Shown here in pieces: positions 1-8,055 of a DNA stretch of 63,999 bases. The notes below the pieces were generated by a model that was not told the origin of the DNA, searched no databases, and worked only from the letters and a program-made list of their open reading frames with translations. The stretch is from Staphylococcus xylosus NJ. GTDB taxonomy: Bacteria; Bacillota; Bacilli; Staphylococcales; Staphylococcaceae. A program made the translations under genes and the position numbers. The stretch spans positions 1 through 63,999 of the forward strand of contig NZ_ANMR01000009.1 of the NCBI RefSeq assembly GCF_000338275.1, given 5' to 3'. Each line of letters starts with the position of its first letter. Within the stretch, counting starts at the first letter, position 1.

Positions 1-180
1 TTATTCGGGGCTTCTTCTTCTTTTTCTACTTCTGCTTTATTCGGGGCTTCTTCTTCTTTTTCTACTTCTGCTTTATTCGGGGTTTCTTCTTCTTTTTCTA
101 CTTCTGCTTTATTCGGGGCTTCTTCTTTTTTTTCTACTTCTGCTTTATTCGGGGCTTCTTCTTCTTTTTCTACTTCTGCT
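1..180 (-). repeat. 36-bp tandem repeat inside the surface protein gene
   Basis: Five complete 36-bp units (1-36, 37-72, 73-108, 109-144, 145-180) each encode the 12-residue unit AEVEKEEEAPNK. Copy three has a C-to-T change (EETP in place of EEAP) and copy four has one giving EKKEE in place of EKEEE. The array continues past the left edge. Its near identity suggests recent expansion by slippage or recombination. Confidence 0.95.
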
Positions 181-638
181 ATTTTATTTTCATTATCAAC
201 ATCTGTTAACTGAATTTGATCAATATTTTGATTAACACTATTATTTTTTTCAATAGTTGTATTTTCTTTCTCTGTTGGTGCTTCTTGAATAGTAGGTGCC
301 TTTTGTTTTACTAAGTCATTGTGAGATGTGGGAGATATTTCAGATGATTGCTGACTTAATTCTTCAGATGCATTACTTGATTCTAATTTAAAATTATTTT
401 CAGAAGAGGCTTGTTTATCTTGGTTTGAATTTAAGGTATTATCTTTATCGTAGTTAATCGTTGTAATATTTTTTTCATTATTACTTTCTTGTGCATGATT
501 CAATTCACTTGCTTCAGAAATATGTCCACTTGCTATAAAAAATGTTGCTGCTAATACTGAAACCGTTCCGACTGAATACTTTCTAATACTGAACCTTTGT
601 ACTTCTGTTTTCGTAGATTGTTTTTCATTTCTTTTCAT
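1..638 (-). CDS. YSIRK-type cell-wall surface protein, N-terminal fragment (runs off window)
   Basis: About 212 codons are visible, from the ATG at 638 to the window edge, with a ribosome site GAGGTGATTT just upstream. The N-terminus has the staphylococcal YSIRK/GXXS signal: FSIRKYSVGTVSVL around residues 16-29, followed by AATFFIASGHISEASE, a probable signal-peptidase region. Next comes a low-complexity segment rich in Asn, Ser, Glu and Gln, ending in tandem copies of AEVEKEEEAPNK. Known of the family: such signals direct secretion at the division septum and are usually paired with a C-terminal LPXTG sortase signal, which would lie outside the window. I cannot name the adhesin because no ligand-binding domain is visible. 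It lies downstream of the nitrite operon on the same strand but is separated from it by a strong terminator. Confidence 0.85.
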   Translation of the reverse strand, partial: MKRNEKQSTKTEVQRFSIRKYSVGTVSVLAATFFIASGHISEASELNHAQESNNEKNITTINYDKDNTLNSNQDKQASSENNFKLESSNASEELSQQSSEISPTSHNDLVKQKAPTIQEAPTEKENTTIEKNNSVNQNIDQIQLTDVDNENKIAEVEKEEEAPNKAEVEKKEEAPNKAEVEKEEETPNKAEVEKEEEAPNKAEVEKEEEAPN

Positions 639-905
639 TAAAATCACCTCATAGTATATTTTTTAAAACTACATCCCTTAAAATAAAATTGCTTCCCCAT
701 TTAATAACTGTATATTTACAACTTAACATATTTTATATTGTAATAAATTAATTTAATTTAAAATTTCAATGACATTACTTTTATATTGCGTTAATATATT
801 TAGTTTTTTAAAATAATAAGACTTAATTTAAGACCATTTTTATATAAATTAAAACCTTTAATCATCGCATTCAATCCGACTTATCTATCTACTATTAGTA
901 CAAAT
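639..905. other. AT-rich gap upstream of the surface protein
   Basis: No open reading frame or RNA gene is evident. It presumably holds the promoter of the leftward surface-protein gene, but I see no convincing -35/-10 pair in this very AT-rich DNA. Confidence 0.4.
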
Positions 906-946
906 AAAAAATGACAAATTACTAACATAGTAATTTGTCATTTTTT
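906..946 (-). terminator. Terminator of the sirB-cobA operon
   Basis: A perfect 19-bp inverted repeat, AAAAAATGACAAATTACTA, with a 3-nt loop and A/T tracts on both sides, lies 44 bp beyond the cobA stop. It could work in both directions. Confidence 0.9.
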
Positions 947-989
947 ATATCGCTCATTAAATTATGAAAGTGCAAAAAAATAGAATTGT

Positions 990-1946
990 CTAAGCTTGAT
1001 AATTATCCATAAATATATGTTCATCAAATTGTAAATCTTTTTCCTGCTGTGCATAAAGTTTAAATTGAGATTTATGATAAGGCTGTTGGGAATCTATTTT
1101 AATCAAGCAATAATGTCCCACTGCATATAATTCAAAAGCCTTTTCAATAGCTAAACTTCGCTTTCCAGCAATCAAATAATTTTTTCGTTTCGTATTATCA
1201 ATGTTTCTAGACATTTCATTTGTCATATCCATGACTTTACCTATAATAATTATGCCTGGCGTCATTCCTAAATCTTGTTCTTCTACTTGTTTAATTATCG
1301 TAGTAAGTTGGCCAGAAATCATTTGTTCATTATAAGTAGACACATTATAAAAAATTGCTATAGGGAAATCTATTTTTGTTTCTTGATATATTTGTTTTAC
1401 TATTTGAGCTAACCTTTTTATGCCCATATAAATAGCCAATGTGCCTCCGTGCATAAGACTGTGTAAATCAAGTGCCTCTACTTGCCCTTTACAGTGAGAA
1501 GCAGTTGTGAAAGTAATAGCTTTAGCAACATTTCTTGCAGTTAGCCCTATACCCATTTTCGCAGCCGCAGCACTAGCTGATGTAATACCTGGTACAATTT
1601 CAAAAGGGATTCCCTGTTCAGATAATGCCACGGCCTCTTCTTGTACTCTTCCAAATATTGCAGGGTCCCCACCTTTTAATCTGACTACACACGAATAACG
1701 TTGTGCCGCTAAAACGATTTGTTCATTTATTTCAGTTTGTTGTATATGCTTTTGGTAAGGTCGTTTTCCTACATCAATAATTTCAATTTCTGGTTTAGCT
1801 AATTGTAATATGAAAGGATTTACTAACCTATCGTAAAATATAATGTCTGCACTTCTTATCAATTGCTCAGCCTTTCTTGTTAAAAGTGTTGGGTCGCCTG
1901 GCCCCGCACCAACAAGATGCACTTTGCCTGATTCTACTAAATGCAT
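990..1946 (-). CDS. cobA: Uroporphyrinogen-III C-methyltransferase (SUMT)
   Basis: SAM-dependent enzyme that makes precorrin-2 from uroporphyrinogen III, the first step of sirohaem synthesis. Visible motifs are VHLVGAGPGDP (residues 9-19), RLKGGDPAIFGR (89-100) and VPGITSASAAAA (118-129), all typical of the tetrapyrrole methylase fold. At 318 residues it is about 60 longer than minimal SUMT; the extra C-terminal part has no domain I recognise. It is the last gene of the leftward sirB-sirC-nirB-nirD-cobA operon and overlaps nirD by 10 bp, so it is probably translationally coupled. Its product feeds SirC and SirB to make the sirohaem of NirB. Confidence 0.95.
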   Translation of the reverse strand: MHLVESGKVHLVGAGPGDPTLLTRKAEQLIRSADIIFYDRLVNPFILQLAKPEIEIIDVGKRPYQKHIQQTEINEQIVLAAQRYSCVVRLKGGDPAIFGRVQEEAVALSEQGIPFEIVPGITSASAAAAKMGIGLTARNVAKAITFTTASHCKGQVEALDLHSLMHGGTLAIYMGIKRLAQIVKQIYQETKIDFPIAIFYNVSTYNEQMISGQLTTIIKQVEEQDLGMTPGIIIIGKVMDMTNEMSRNIDNTKRKNYLIAGKRSLAIEKAFELYAVGHYCLIKIDSQQPYHKSQFKLYAQQEKDLQFDEHIFMDNYQA

Positions 1947-2251
1947 ATATAAACATCCTCATCGATAATTTCTACTTTATATACTTCTACACATCCTGTA
2001 TCTGGTTCTTGTACAATGCCAGTCTTTAAATCAATCTTTTGATCATGTAAGGGGCAATAGATAAAGTCACCACTCACTGTCCCTTCCGAAAGTGGCCCTT
2101 GTTTATGAGGACAAATATTATTAACTGCATGAATTTCACCATTAGCAGTTAAAAAGATACCTATTTCATGCTCTTTAACTCTTACTTTCTTTCCTATTAA
2201 TGGCGTGAGTTCATCAACGCTCGCCACCTTTACTTTGTTCGTTGCTATCAT
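1937..2251 (-). CDS. nirD: Nitrite reductase (NADH) small subunit, Rieske type
   Basis: A 104-residue Rieske [2Fe-2S] protein and partner of NirB in cytoplasmic NADH-dependent reduction of nitrite to ammonium. The cluster ligands are visible as C47-P-H49 and C66-P-L-H69, matching the CxH...CxxH Rieske pattern. It overlaps the end of nirB by 4 bp (ATGA type) and the start of cobA by 10 bp, so the three are tightly coupled. Confidence 0.95.
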   Translation of the reverse strand: MIATNKVKVASVDELTPLIGKKVRVKEHEIGIFLTANGEIHAVNNICPHKQGPLSEGTVSGDFIYCPLHDQKIDLKTGIVQEPDTGCVEVYKVEIIDEDVYICI

Positions 2252-4659
2252 ACTTTCACTTCCTCCACCTCAAATATACTTTGTGCAAATTCATTATCTA
2301 CAATCTGTCTCCACGGTTCACTGTGGACTGCTGCTTTAGCATCCATAATACGATCAAATAATTTTTGTTGTTTTTCTGGATCTAATAGTACTGTTTGTAC
2401 ATTTTCAAAGCCCAGTCTGTCTAACCAAGGCGCAGTACGCTCAGCATAATTTGCAGTTTCTCTATAATATTGCATCAATGCACCACATAATAAAATCACT
2501 TCATCTTCAGTTTCTACAGTAGTTAATTGCTGTCCAACGGTTACTTCTGTTCCACCGTTACCACCGATATATATTTGAAAACCGTTTTCCACACCAATGA
2601 CACCAAAGTCCTTCACACCTGATTCTACGCAGCTTCTTGGACAACCAGACACGCCCATTTTAAACTTATGCGGTGTATCTATATACTCAAATGTTTTTTC
2701 TAACCTGATTCCTAGTTGTGTTGTATGTTGTGTACCAAATCGACAAAATGATTTTCCTACACAACTTTTAACTGAACGTGTCTTTTTACCATATGCAGAA
2801 GCAGAACGCATCTCTAAATCTTCCCAGACTTGTGGCAACAACTCTTTTCTTATACCGTATAAGCCGATACGTTGAGACCCTGTTACTTTCACTAATGGTA
2901 CGTTATATTTTTTAGCTACTTCCCCTAATCTAATTAATTGATCTGCATCTGTAACACCACCACGCATTTGTGGAATTACAGAAAAAGTACCATCTTTTTG
3001 AATATTTGCATGATAACGTTCATTAGCAAATCTTGAAGCAATTTCATCTTCATGATCAAATGGATATACCATATTTAAATAGTAATTTAATGCTGGTCTA
3101 CATTTAGGACATCCATCTTTATCTTTAAAGTTTAATTGATTTCTCACGTCTTCAGACGTTTTTAATTGTTTTGCTCTTATTTGCGTCACAATTTGATCAC
3201 GTGTTAAATCAGTACATGCACAGATACCTGTAGGCTTAGCAGCAATGAAGTCATCACCTAATGTAAACTCTAATATTTGACCAATTTGTCCTTTACATTT
3301 ACCACATGAGTTACCAGCTTTTGTCGTCTTTGTGACTTCTTCCACATTTGTTAGTCCGTTTGTTTTGATGGCTTCTACAATCGAACCTTTTGATACACCA
3401 TTACAACCACAGATTGTTTCGTCGTCAGCCATATCTTCAATACTAAGTCCTGATGACTCACCACCTTTATGCAGTAGCGATACCATCGTATAATCATCAA
3501 GTAATTCTGATTTTTTCATCATGTTAAAGAAACGTGGTCCATCTTCAATGTCACCATATAATACTGAACCCACAATTACATTCTCTTTTAAAAACACTTT
3601 TTTATAATGTTTTTGTTGACTATCAAAAATTTCAATACCTCTAACATCTTTATCTTCAATAATATGTCCAGCACTATACAAATCACAACCTGAAACTTTT
3701 AATGAAGTAAATGTTGTAGAACCTTTGTAACCTTCCGTACTACGTCCTGTTAAATAATCAGCTAGAACTTTTCCTTGTTCGTATAAAGGAGCAACTAATC
3801 CATATACTTTTCCATCATGTTCTGCACACTCACCTACAGCGAAAATAGCTGAGTCATTAGTTTGCATATAATCATTTACCTGAATACCTCTATTTACCTC
3901 AAGCCCACTTTCTTTAGCAACTTCCGTAAATGGTCTTATCCCGACAGCCATAACTACTAAGTCCGTTTCCAACGTTGTCCCATCTGATAGTTCAATACCT
4001 GTCACATCTTCATCACCAAGTATGGCACTTGTACTTGCTTGTAATTTAAAGTTCATACCTTGTGCTTCTAAATCTTCTTTTAACAGTTCTCCTGCTTTTT
4101 TATCAAGTTGCATTTCCATTAACCACTCCGATAAGTGAACAACAGTAACCTCCATGCCTTGATCCATTAATCCTCTCGCACATTCTAACCCGAGTAATCC
4201 TCCACCAATCACAATTGCGTTTTTTTTGGATTGCGCTATTTCAATCATACGTTCAGTATCTTCAATAGTACGCCAACCAATTACACTTGGTAATGTTGAA
4301 CCAGGTATTGGTAATACAAATGCTTTTGAACCAGTAGCAAATATACATACATCATATTCAAATTTACATCCCGCTTTTGTTGTTACATATTTTAATGCAC
4401 GATTAACTTCTACAACAGTATCACCGGTAACAAGTTGTATATGATTTTCTTTATACCAATCGTAGCTATTCATAATAGTTTCTTCCACTGTCATTTTCTT
4501 TTGTAAAATATTCGACAACATGATTCGGTTATAGTTAGGGTAGGGTTCTTTGCCAATTATTGTTATTTCATACTTTTCTGCATCCCGTTCTAATACTTCT
4601 TCTATCGTACGTAACCCTGCCATACCATTACCGATCATTACTAATTTTTTCTTAGTCAT
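2248..4659 (-). CDS. nirB: Nitrite reductase (NADH) large subunit
   Basis: An 803-residue flavoprotein of full family length. Order of parts: an FAD-binding Rossmann motif (GNGMAG near residue 10), an NADH-binding motif (VIGGGLLGLE near 150), two BFD-like [2Fe-2S] segments with CxC...CxxC cysteines (about 415-470 and 490-530), then a sirohaem/[4Fe-4S] reductase domain. The sirohaem-cluster cysteines are C633, C639, C673 and C677 (CVGKSFC and CPRSC). It reduces nitrite to ammonium in the cytoplasm with NirD. It overlaps sirC by 8 bp upstream and nirD by 4 bp downstream. All expected ligands are present, so it should be active. Confidence 0.97.
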   Translation of the reverse strand: MTKKKLVMIGNGMAGLRTIEEVLERDAEKYEITIIGKEPYPNYNRIMLSNILQKKMTVEETIMNSYDWYKENHIQLVTGDTVVEVNRALKYVTTKAGCKFEYDVCIFATGSKAFVLPIPGSTLPSVIGWRTIEDTERMIEIAQSKKNAIVIGGGLLGLECARGLMDQGMEVTVVHLSEWLMEMQLDKKAGELLKEDLEAQGMNFKLQASTSAILGDEDVTGIELSDGTTLETDLVVMAVGIRPFTEVAKESGLEVNRGIQVNDYMQTNDSAIFAVGECAEHDGKVYGLVAPLYEQGKVLADYLTGRSTEGYKGSTTFTSLKVSGCDLYSAGHIIEDKDVRGIEIFDSQQKHYKKVFLKENVIVGSVLYGDIEDGPRFFNMMKKSELLDDYTMVSLLHKGGESSGLSIEDMADDETICGCNGVSKGSIVEAIKTNGLTNVEEVTKTTKAGNSCGKCKGQIGQILEFTLGDDFIAAKPTGICACTDLTRDQIVTQIRAKQLKTSEDVRNQLNFKDKDGCPKCRPALNYYLNMVYPFDHEDEIASRFANERYHANIQKDGTFSVIPQMRGGVTDADQLIRLGEVAKKYNVPLVKVTGSQRIGLYGIRKELLPQVWEDLEMRSASAYGKKTRSVKSCVGKSFCRFGTQHTTQLGIRLEKTFEYIDTPHKFKMGVSGCPRSCVESGVKDFGVIGVENGFQIYIGGNGGTEVTVGQQLTTVETEDEVILLCGALMQYYRETANYAERTAPWLDRLGFENVQTVLLDPEKQQKLFDRIMDAKAAVHSEPWRQIVDNEFAQSIFEVEEVKV

Positions 4660-5116
4660 GTTTATCCTCCTTATAAGCCTCTGTTAAATAAGTTTGTATT
4701 GCTTGTGATATTTGCTTCACTTTTACACAATCATTTCCATTTGATCTCAAACAAATTTTTATATCTTCAAATTCTATCTCCAACATATTAAAGAAATCGG
4801 ACTGTCTCTGATCACTTGCATGATTAACAAGTTGGTGCTCCTTTGCATCTATTTTTATTTGGTCATTAACCTTTGAATCATCAGTAGCAGCTATAATCAA
4901 AGATGCATTTTTAATATCATTTTTGTCATAACATTTTGTTAATAGCTTTACTTTAGGATGTTCAATCTCAAAAAATTGAGGTAAAAATTTTTTACTAATA
5001 ATCATTACTGAACAAGCATCTTCTTTTAATATTTGCATTAGTTTTCTATATGCAATCTTGCCTCCACCTATAATGACAATTTGTTTATTGGTTACGTTAA
5101 GTTGAATAGGATACAT
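4652..5116 (-). CDS. sirC: Precorrin-2 dehydrogenase (SirC/Met8-like)
   Basis: A 154-residue NAD-dependent enzyme of the CysG N-terminal/Met8 type that oxidises precorrin-2 to sirohydrochlorin. It has a Rossmann motif VIIGGGKIAYRK (residues 14-25), IIAATDD near 75 and the family's NHASDQRQSDF segment near 100. The C-terminal ferrochelatase-like part found in longer homologues is short, in line with a separate ferrochelatase, SirB, encoded just upstream. It overlaps sirB by 20 bp and nirB by 8 bp. Confidence 0.9.
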   Translation of the reverse strand: MYPIQLNVTNKQIVIIGGGKIAYRKLMQILKEDACSVMIISKKFLPQFFEIEHPKVKLLTKCYDKNDIKNASLIIAATDDSKVNDQIKIDAKEHQLVNHASDQRQSDFFNMLEIEFEDIKICLRSNGNDCVKVKQISQAIQTYLTEAYKEDKHD

Positions 5117-5837
5117 TTGCTAATTCCTCTATTTCTTGTATTCTGTCTTCTATTATTGCTAAAAGCTCATTATTAAAATTAATCACATCGCTATAATAAA
5201 CACGCGACGCTATATTTAATTGGCTAATTTCTTTTTTTATTTTATTTACTAAAAAGCCGTTATAAAGAAAAACTGGCACAATCAATATACTTTCACATTT
5301 ATTTAAATACTGTTCTAAGTGCAATTGATAGCTATAGTCGCCATACACTGTCATCATCTGTATTGGTGTATTAAAGCCATTACAATCGTTCATTAATTTT
5401 TTTAACGCGTAATCTGGTTCTTTATAATAAGAACTTCCATGTGCAATCAAAATAATTCTGTTTACATGACCTGCTGATACTAAAGCATTAGCAATCCGCC
5501 TGTTAATAATGTTCGGCAGTTCTCTATGTGTCCCCAATGGTTGTGCAATATTGCTTCTAATATGAGGATGGTCGCTTTTCAAGGATTTCAAAACTGATGG
5601 TATATCATGTAAATAATGTTTTGCCGGAAACAACAACAGAGGAATGATATTAAATTCAAAATATCCTTGTCGTATTAAATTGCTCATGACAACTTTCAAA
5701 TTGCGCGTTTCACACTCTAAAAATGCAATATATACATGTCTGTGTTTTGACATCATCAATTGTTTTACAAATTCATAAATTATGTTGTTTTGTTTACCTT
5801 TTCGCATGCCATGTATTACTAAAATATTTTCAGCCAT
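5097..5837 (-). CDS. sirB: Sirohydrochlorin ferrochelatase (CbiX/SirB family)
   Basis: Inserts iron into sirohydrochlorin, the last step to sirohaem. I start it at the ATG at 5837 (MAENILVIHGMRKGK) because GGTGAGGG lies at the right distance, and because homologues begin with this LVIHG strand carrying the metal-binding His. An in-frame ATG at 5903 would add 22 unusual residues and would place the start inside the probable promoter. A second conserved region, ILIAHGSSYYKEPD, lies in the C-terminal half. It is the first gene of the nitrite operon, downstream of Rex-like and NreC-like palindromes. Confidence 0.88.
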   Translation of the reverse strand: MAENILVIHGMRKGKQNNIIYEFVKQLMMSKHRHVYIAFLECETRNLKVVMSNLIRQGYFEFNIIPLLLFPAKHYLHDIPSVLKSLKSDHPHIRSNIAQPLGTHRELPNIINRRIANALVSAGHVNRIILIAHGSSYYKEPDYALKKLMNDCNGFNTPIQMMTVYGDYSYQLHLEQYLNKCESILIVPVFLYNGFLVNKIKKEISQLNIASRVYYSDVINFNNELLAIIEDRIQEIEELANVSYST

Positions 5838-5886
5838 TCCCTCACCACCCATCTTATACTTGCATTGTAATACAAATCTATGAATG

Positions 5887-5906
5887 AATGTGAATATATT
5901 CACATT
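5887..5906. promoter_or_regulatory. Rex-like palindrome upstream of the nitrite operon
   Basis: A perfect 20-bp palindrome whose core is TGTGAA-TATA-TTCACA. The known Rex box is TTGTGAA-N4-TTCACAA; this matches with only the outermost base of each half changed. It ends 50 bp upstream of the sirB ATG, about where a promoter should be. Rex is an NADH/NAD+-sensing repressor reported to control nitrate/nitrite genes in staphylococci. Assignment to Rex is inferred; another CRP/FNR-like factor is possible. Confidence 0.6.
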
Positions 5907-5918
5907 TATATATAAAAA

Positions 5919-5932
5919 TAGGGAATCCCCTT
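5919..5932. promoter_or_regulatory. Candidate NreC-binding site
   Basis: TAGGG-AATC-CCCTT differs by one base from TAGGG-N4-CCCTA, the inverted repeat described for the staphylococcal oxygen-responsive regulator NreC upstream of nar and nir genes. It lies about 80 bp upstream of sirB. The same bases form part of the terminator stem of the preceding acetyltransferase gene, which weakens the case. Confidence 0.45.
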
Positions 5933-5956
5933 ATACCTAAGATAAAAGGATTCCCT
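5920..5956 (-). terminator. Terminator after the GNAT gene
   Basis: AGGGAATCC pairs with GGATTCCCT around a 19-nt loop, followed on the minus strand by a T tract (ATTTTTAT). It lies 19 bp past the acetyltransferase stop. Confidence 0.75.
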
Positions 5957-5974
5957 GACATATATTCTTATTAA

Positions 5975-6514
5975 TTAATGAAAAGGTGGCATACCTAAAA
6001 CTTCTTCATCAAATCTTTCAGGTATTAACACTTTACGCATGATTACTCCTAAATCACCATTATCACTTTCATGTTCCGCGTATACTTCATAACCACGTTT
6101 TTTATAAATATCTAATAACCATGGATGTTTACGTGCAGAGGTACCTAAAGTTACTGCAGGTGCTTTAAGTGTATCTCGTAAGAATGTTTCTTCGACATAA
6201 TTTAAAAGTTTACTACCATAACCTTTCCCATCATAAGAGGTTTTTGTAGCAAACCACCAAACGAATGGATAATGAGAAATACGACGTTTACCTTCCCAAG
6301 GATAACGAACCGTAATTGTTGAAATAATTTCCGACTTATTTTCCAATACAAATGTCGTACTTGTAATGATATTTTTTTTGACCAAATCTACATTGGCATT
6401 AACAGATGGCCAATCAATACCTAACTCTCTTAACGGTGTAAATGCTTCATACATTAGCTCTTGTATTACTTCCGCATCGGATTCTACCGCAACTCTTATA
6501 TTATAATCAGACAT
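5975..6514 (-). CDS. GNAT-family N-acetyltransferase
   Basis: I begin at the ATG at 6514 (MSDYNIRVAVESD), preceded by AGGAGTGACGAC; the longer frame to 6541 lacks a site. The protein has about 179 residues. The acetyl-CoA-binding part reads TSYDGKGYGSKLLNYVEE (motif A, R/QxxGxG/A type), followed by TLGTSARKHPWLLDIYKKRGYEVY, the usual GNAT C-terminal signature. The substrate is unknown. It is monocistronic, between nirC and the nitrite operon, with its own terminator. Confidence 0.85.
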   Translation of the reverse strand: MSDYNIRVAVESDAEVIQELMYEAFTPLRELGIDWPSVNANVDLVKKNIITSTTFVLENKSEIISTITVRYPWEGKRRISHYPFVWWFATKTSYDGKGYGSKLLNYVEETFLRDTLKAPAVTLGTSARKHPWLLDIYKKRGYEVYAEHESDNGDLGVIMRKVLIPERFDEEVLGMPPFH

Positions 6515-6657
6515 GTCGTCACTCCTATCTATTGTTCGCACATTTATCCACTAAAATATTCCTATAATAATAAACAATTTTGCAATCATATCAATACAAT
6601 ATGGCTTCTTAATAATTGAGTCAATCGATACGTTTTATAAACTTAAATTAAATAAAA

Positions 6658-6711
6658 AGCAGTGAGACAATCATCTATTCCTAATGAATAAACTTTCGTT
6701 ACCTCACTGCT
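6658..6711 (-). terminator. Terminator after nirC
   Basis: AGCAGTGAG pairs with CTCACTGCT around a long 36-nt loop, followed by a T tract on the minus strand. The plus-strand left arm contains GTGAGACA, a word shared with other hairpins in this window. Confidence 0.7.
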
Positions 6712-6817
6712 CGAGAGATGCTCAGTATTTAAATAACTTAATTTGCTTGCTAAGATTCAACATAAACTTTGAAATATCATAATTAAAATCACAACTAGTA
6801 TTTTTGTTAAAGATAAA

Positions 6818-7642
6818 TTAATTGCTCAAACTATCTCTTCTACCATTTAAATATGCATATACAAGCCCAACAAAAATACCACCACCAATATAGTTACCAA
6901 TAAATGCGAACACAATATTTTTCAATACGTGTAACCACGCCACGGCGTCAAAATCATAAAAAACCATACCTGAGTACAATCCAGCATTAAATACAACATG
7001 TTCATAGCCCATAAATACAAAAACAACTACCCCACAAGCAATAAAGAATGCTCTAGATAAACCATCCTTAAATTGAATTGATACGTAAATACCAATATTA
7101 ATAAAGAAATTACAAAAAATAGCTTTCGCTAAAATAGCGTACCACGTCGCATCAACTGTTTTTCCATTAACCATTTCAGTTAAACTGTGAACCATTTCTG
7201 TTGTCATAATAGGTGTGAATTTCATTAATCCAAATAGTATAAAACCACCTATAATGTTAAAGAAGAAACAGACAAGCATAATTCCAAATGCTTTATTCAT
7301 CCCAATAATTTTATAATACCAACCGACAGTTAAATACATAAAATTACTCGTTAATAATTCAGAATGTGTTAATACAATTAAGACTAATGCTAAACTAAAA
7401 GAAATTGCCCCCATTAAATTAACTAAACCTTCATTTGTTCCAGCAAACTGCGTCTTGATAGCTAGCATAAAAACTGTAACAATAGCTAACAAAAATCCTG
7501 ACATAACAGATTTAAGTGCATAACGCCCTGGTGTCTGGTTAAACATAACTTCTTTCATTTGTACTTGGTTGTTTATGTTTTCAATAGTTTCATTCGACAT
7601 ATATGTATCTTTTATAGACTTGTTATTATCTATCATTGACAT
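6818..7642 (-). CDS. nirC: Formate/nitrite transporter family channel (NirC-like)
   Basis: A 274-residue protein with six predicted membrane segments and the FNT family pattern: KSVMSGFLLAIVTVF near the start, LMGAISFSLALVLIV, FFFNIIGGFILFGLM and GNYIGGGIFVGLVYAY at the end. FNT proteins are pentameric anion channels for formate or nitrite. The nearby nirBD operon argues for nitrite. The start at 7642 follows AGAGGTGC. It is transcribed separately from sirB, with an unrelated acetyltransferase between. Confidence 0.9.
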   Translation of the reverse strand: MSMIDNNKSIKDTYMSNETIENINNQVQMKEVMFNQTPGRYALKSVMSGFLLAIVTVFMLAIKTQFAGTNEGLVNLMGAISFSLALVLIVLTHSELLTSNFMYLTVGWYYKIIGMNKAFGIMLVCFFFNIIGGFILFGLMKFTPIMTTEMVHSLTEMVNGKTVDATWYAILAKAIFCNFFINIGIYVSIQFKDGLSRAFFIACGVVVFVFMGYEHVVFNAGLYSGMVFYDFDAVAWLHVLKNIVFAFIGNYIGGGIFVGLVYAYLNGRRDSLSN

Positions 7643-7989
7643 TTAAGCACCTCTTGTAATTCATTTTTTAACACTTTTCTATACTAATAACCATATTATA
7701 TTGGTTTCACTTAGTATTTAATAGTGTATTCAGCAATTTTTTATAAATTTAATTTATTGCGATTTTGCAAAATTATCGTGAACTTCATGAGTATAAAAAC
7801 AAACATAGGTTTATAGTTAAGGTTATTACTTGGAACATACAAATTTCAGTGTCGATACATATTCTCAGTTTATTAGTCACAAAAAATGTGCCTGTGTCTA
7901 GTCAATATATTGTAAACAGGATCGATAGCAATGCTACACTCGCTAGAAAATTATGTCTTAACTTTTAAAGACGTCATTAATCAATTATA
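7643..7989. other. Gap between nirC and the GntR gene
   Basis: It holds the nirC upstream region, with a possible -10 (TATAAT, minus strand) near 7695, and an open frame at 7765-7968 that I reject as coding. No NreC- or Rex-like palindrome is seen before nirC. Confidence 0.4.
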
Positions 7990-7993
7990 AAAA

Positions 7994-8052
7994 CGCTTGT
8001 GCTACATGCTTATGACTTATTTAATACATTGAGTACAGCTCATAACACAAGC
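7994..8052 (-). terminator. Terminator of the GntR gene
   Basis: GCTTGTG pairs with CACAAGC across a loop with a second weak stem; a T tract follows on the minus strand. It lies at and just beyond the regulator's stop codon. Confidence 0.6.
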
Positions 8053-8055
8053 ATT

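Noticed and set aside
1..180. CRISPR-like direct repeats
   Set aside because: The 36-bp units are contiguous, without spacers, and lie in an open reading frame.
5838..5903. Longer start for sirB at 5903
   Set aside because: Would add 22 atypical residues, begins within the Rex-like palindrome and lacks a good ribosome site.
7765..7968. 67-codon open frame between nirC and the GntR gene
   Set aside because: TTG start, no ribosome site, no recognisable composition or motif; treated as chance.
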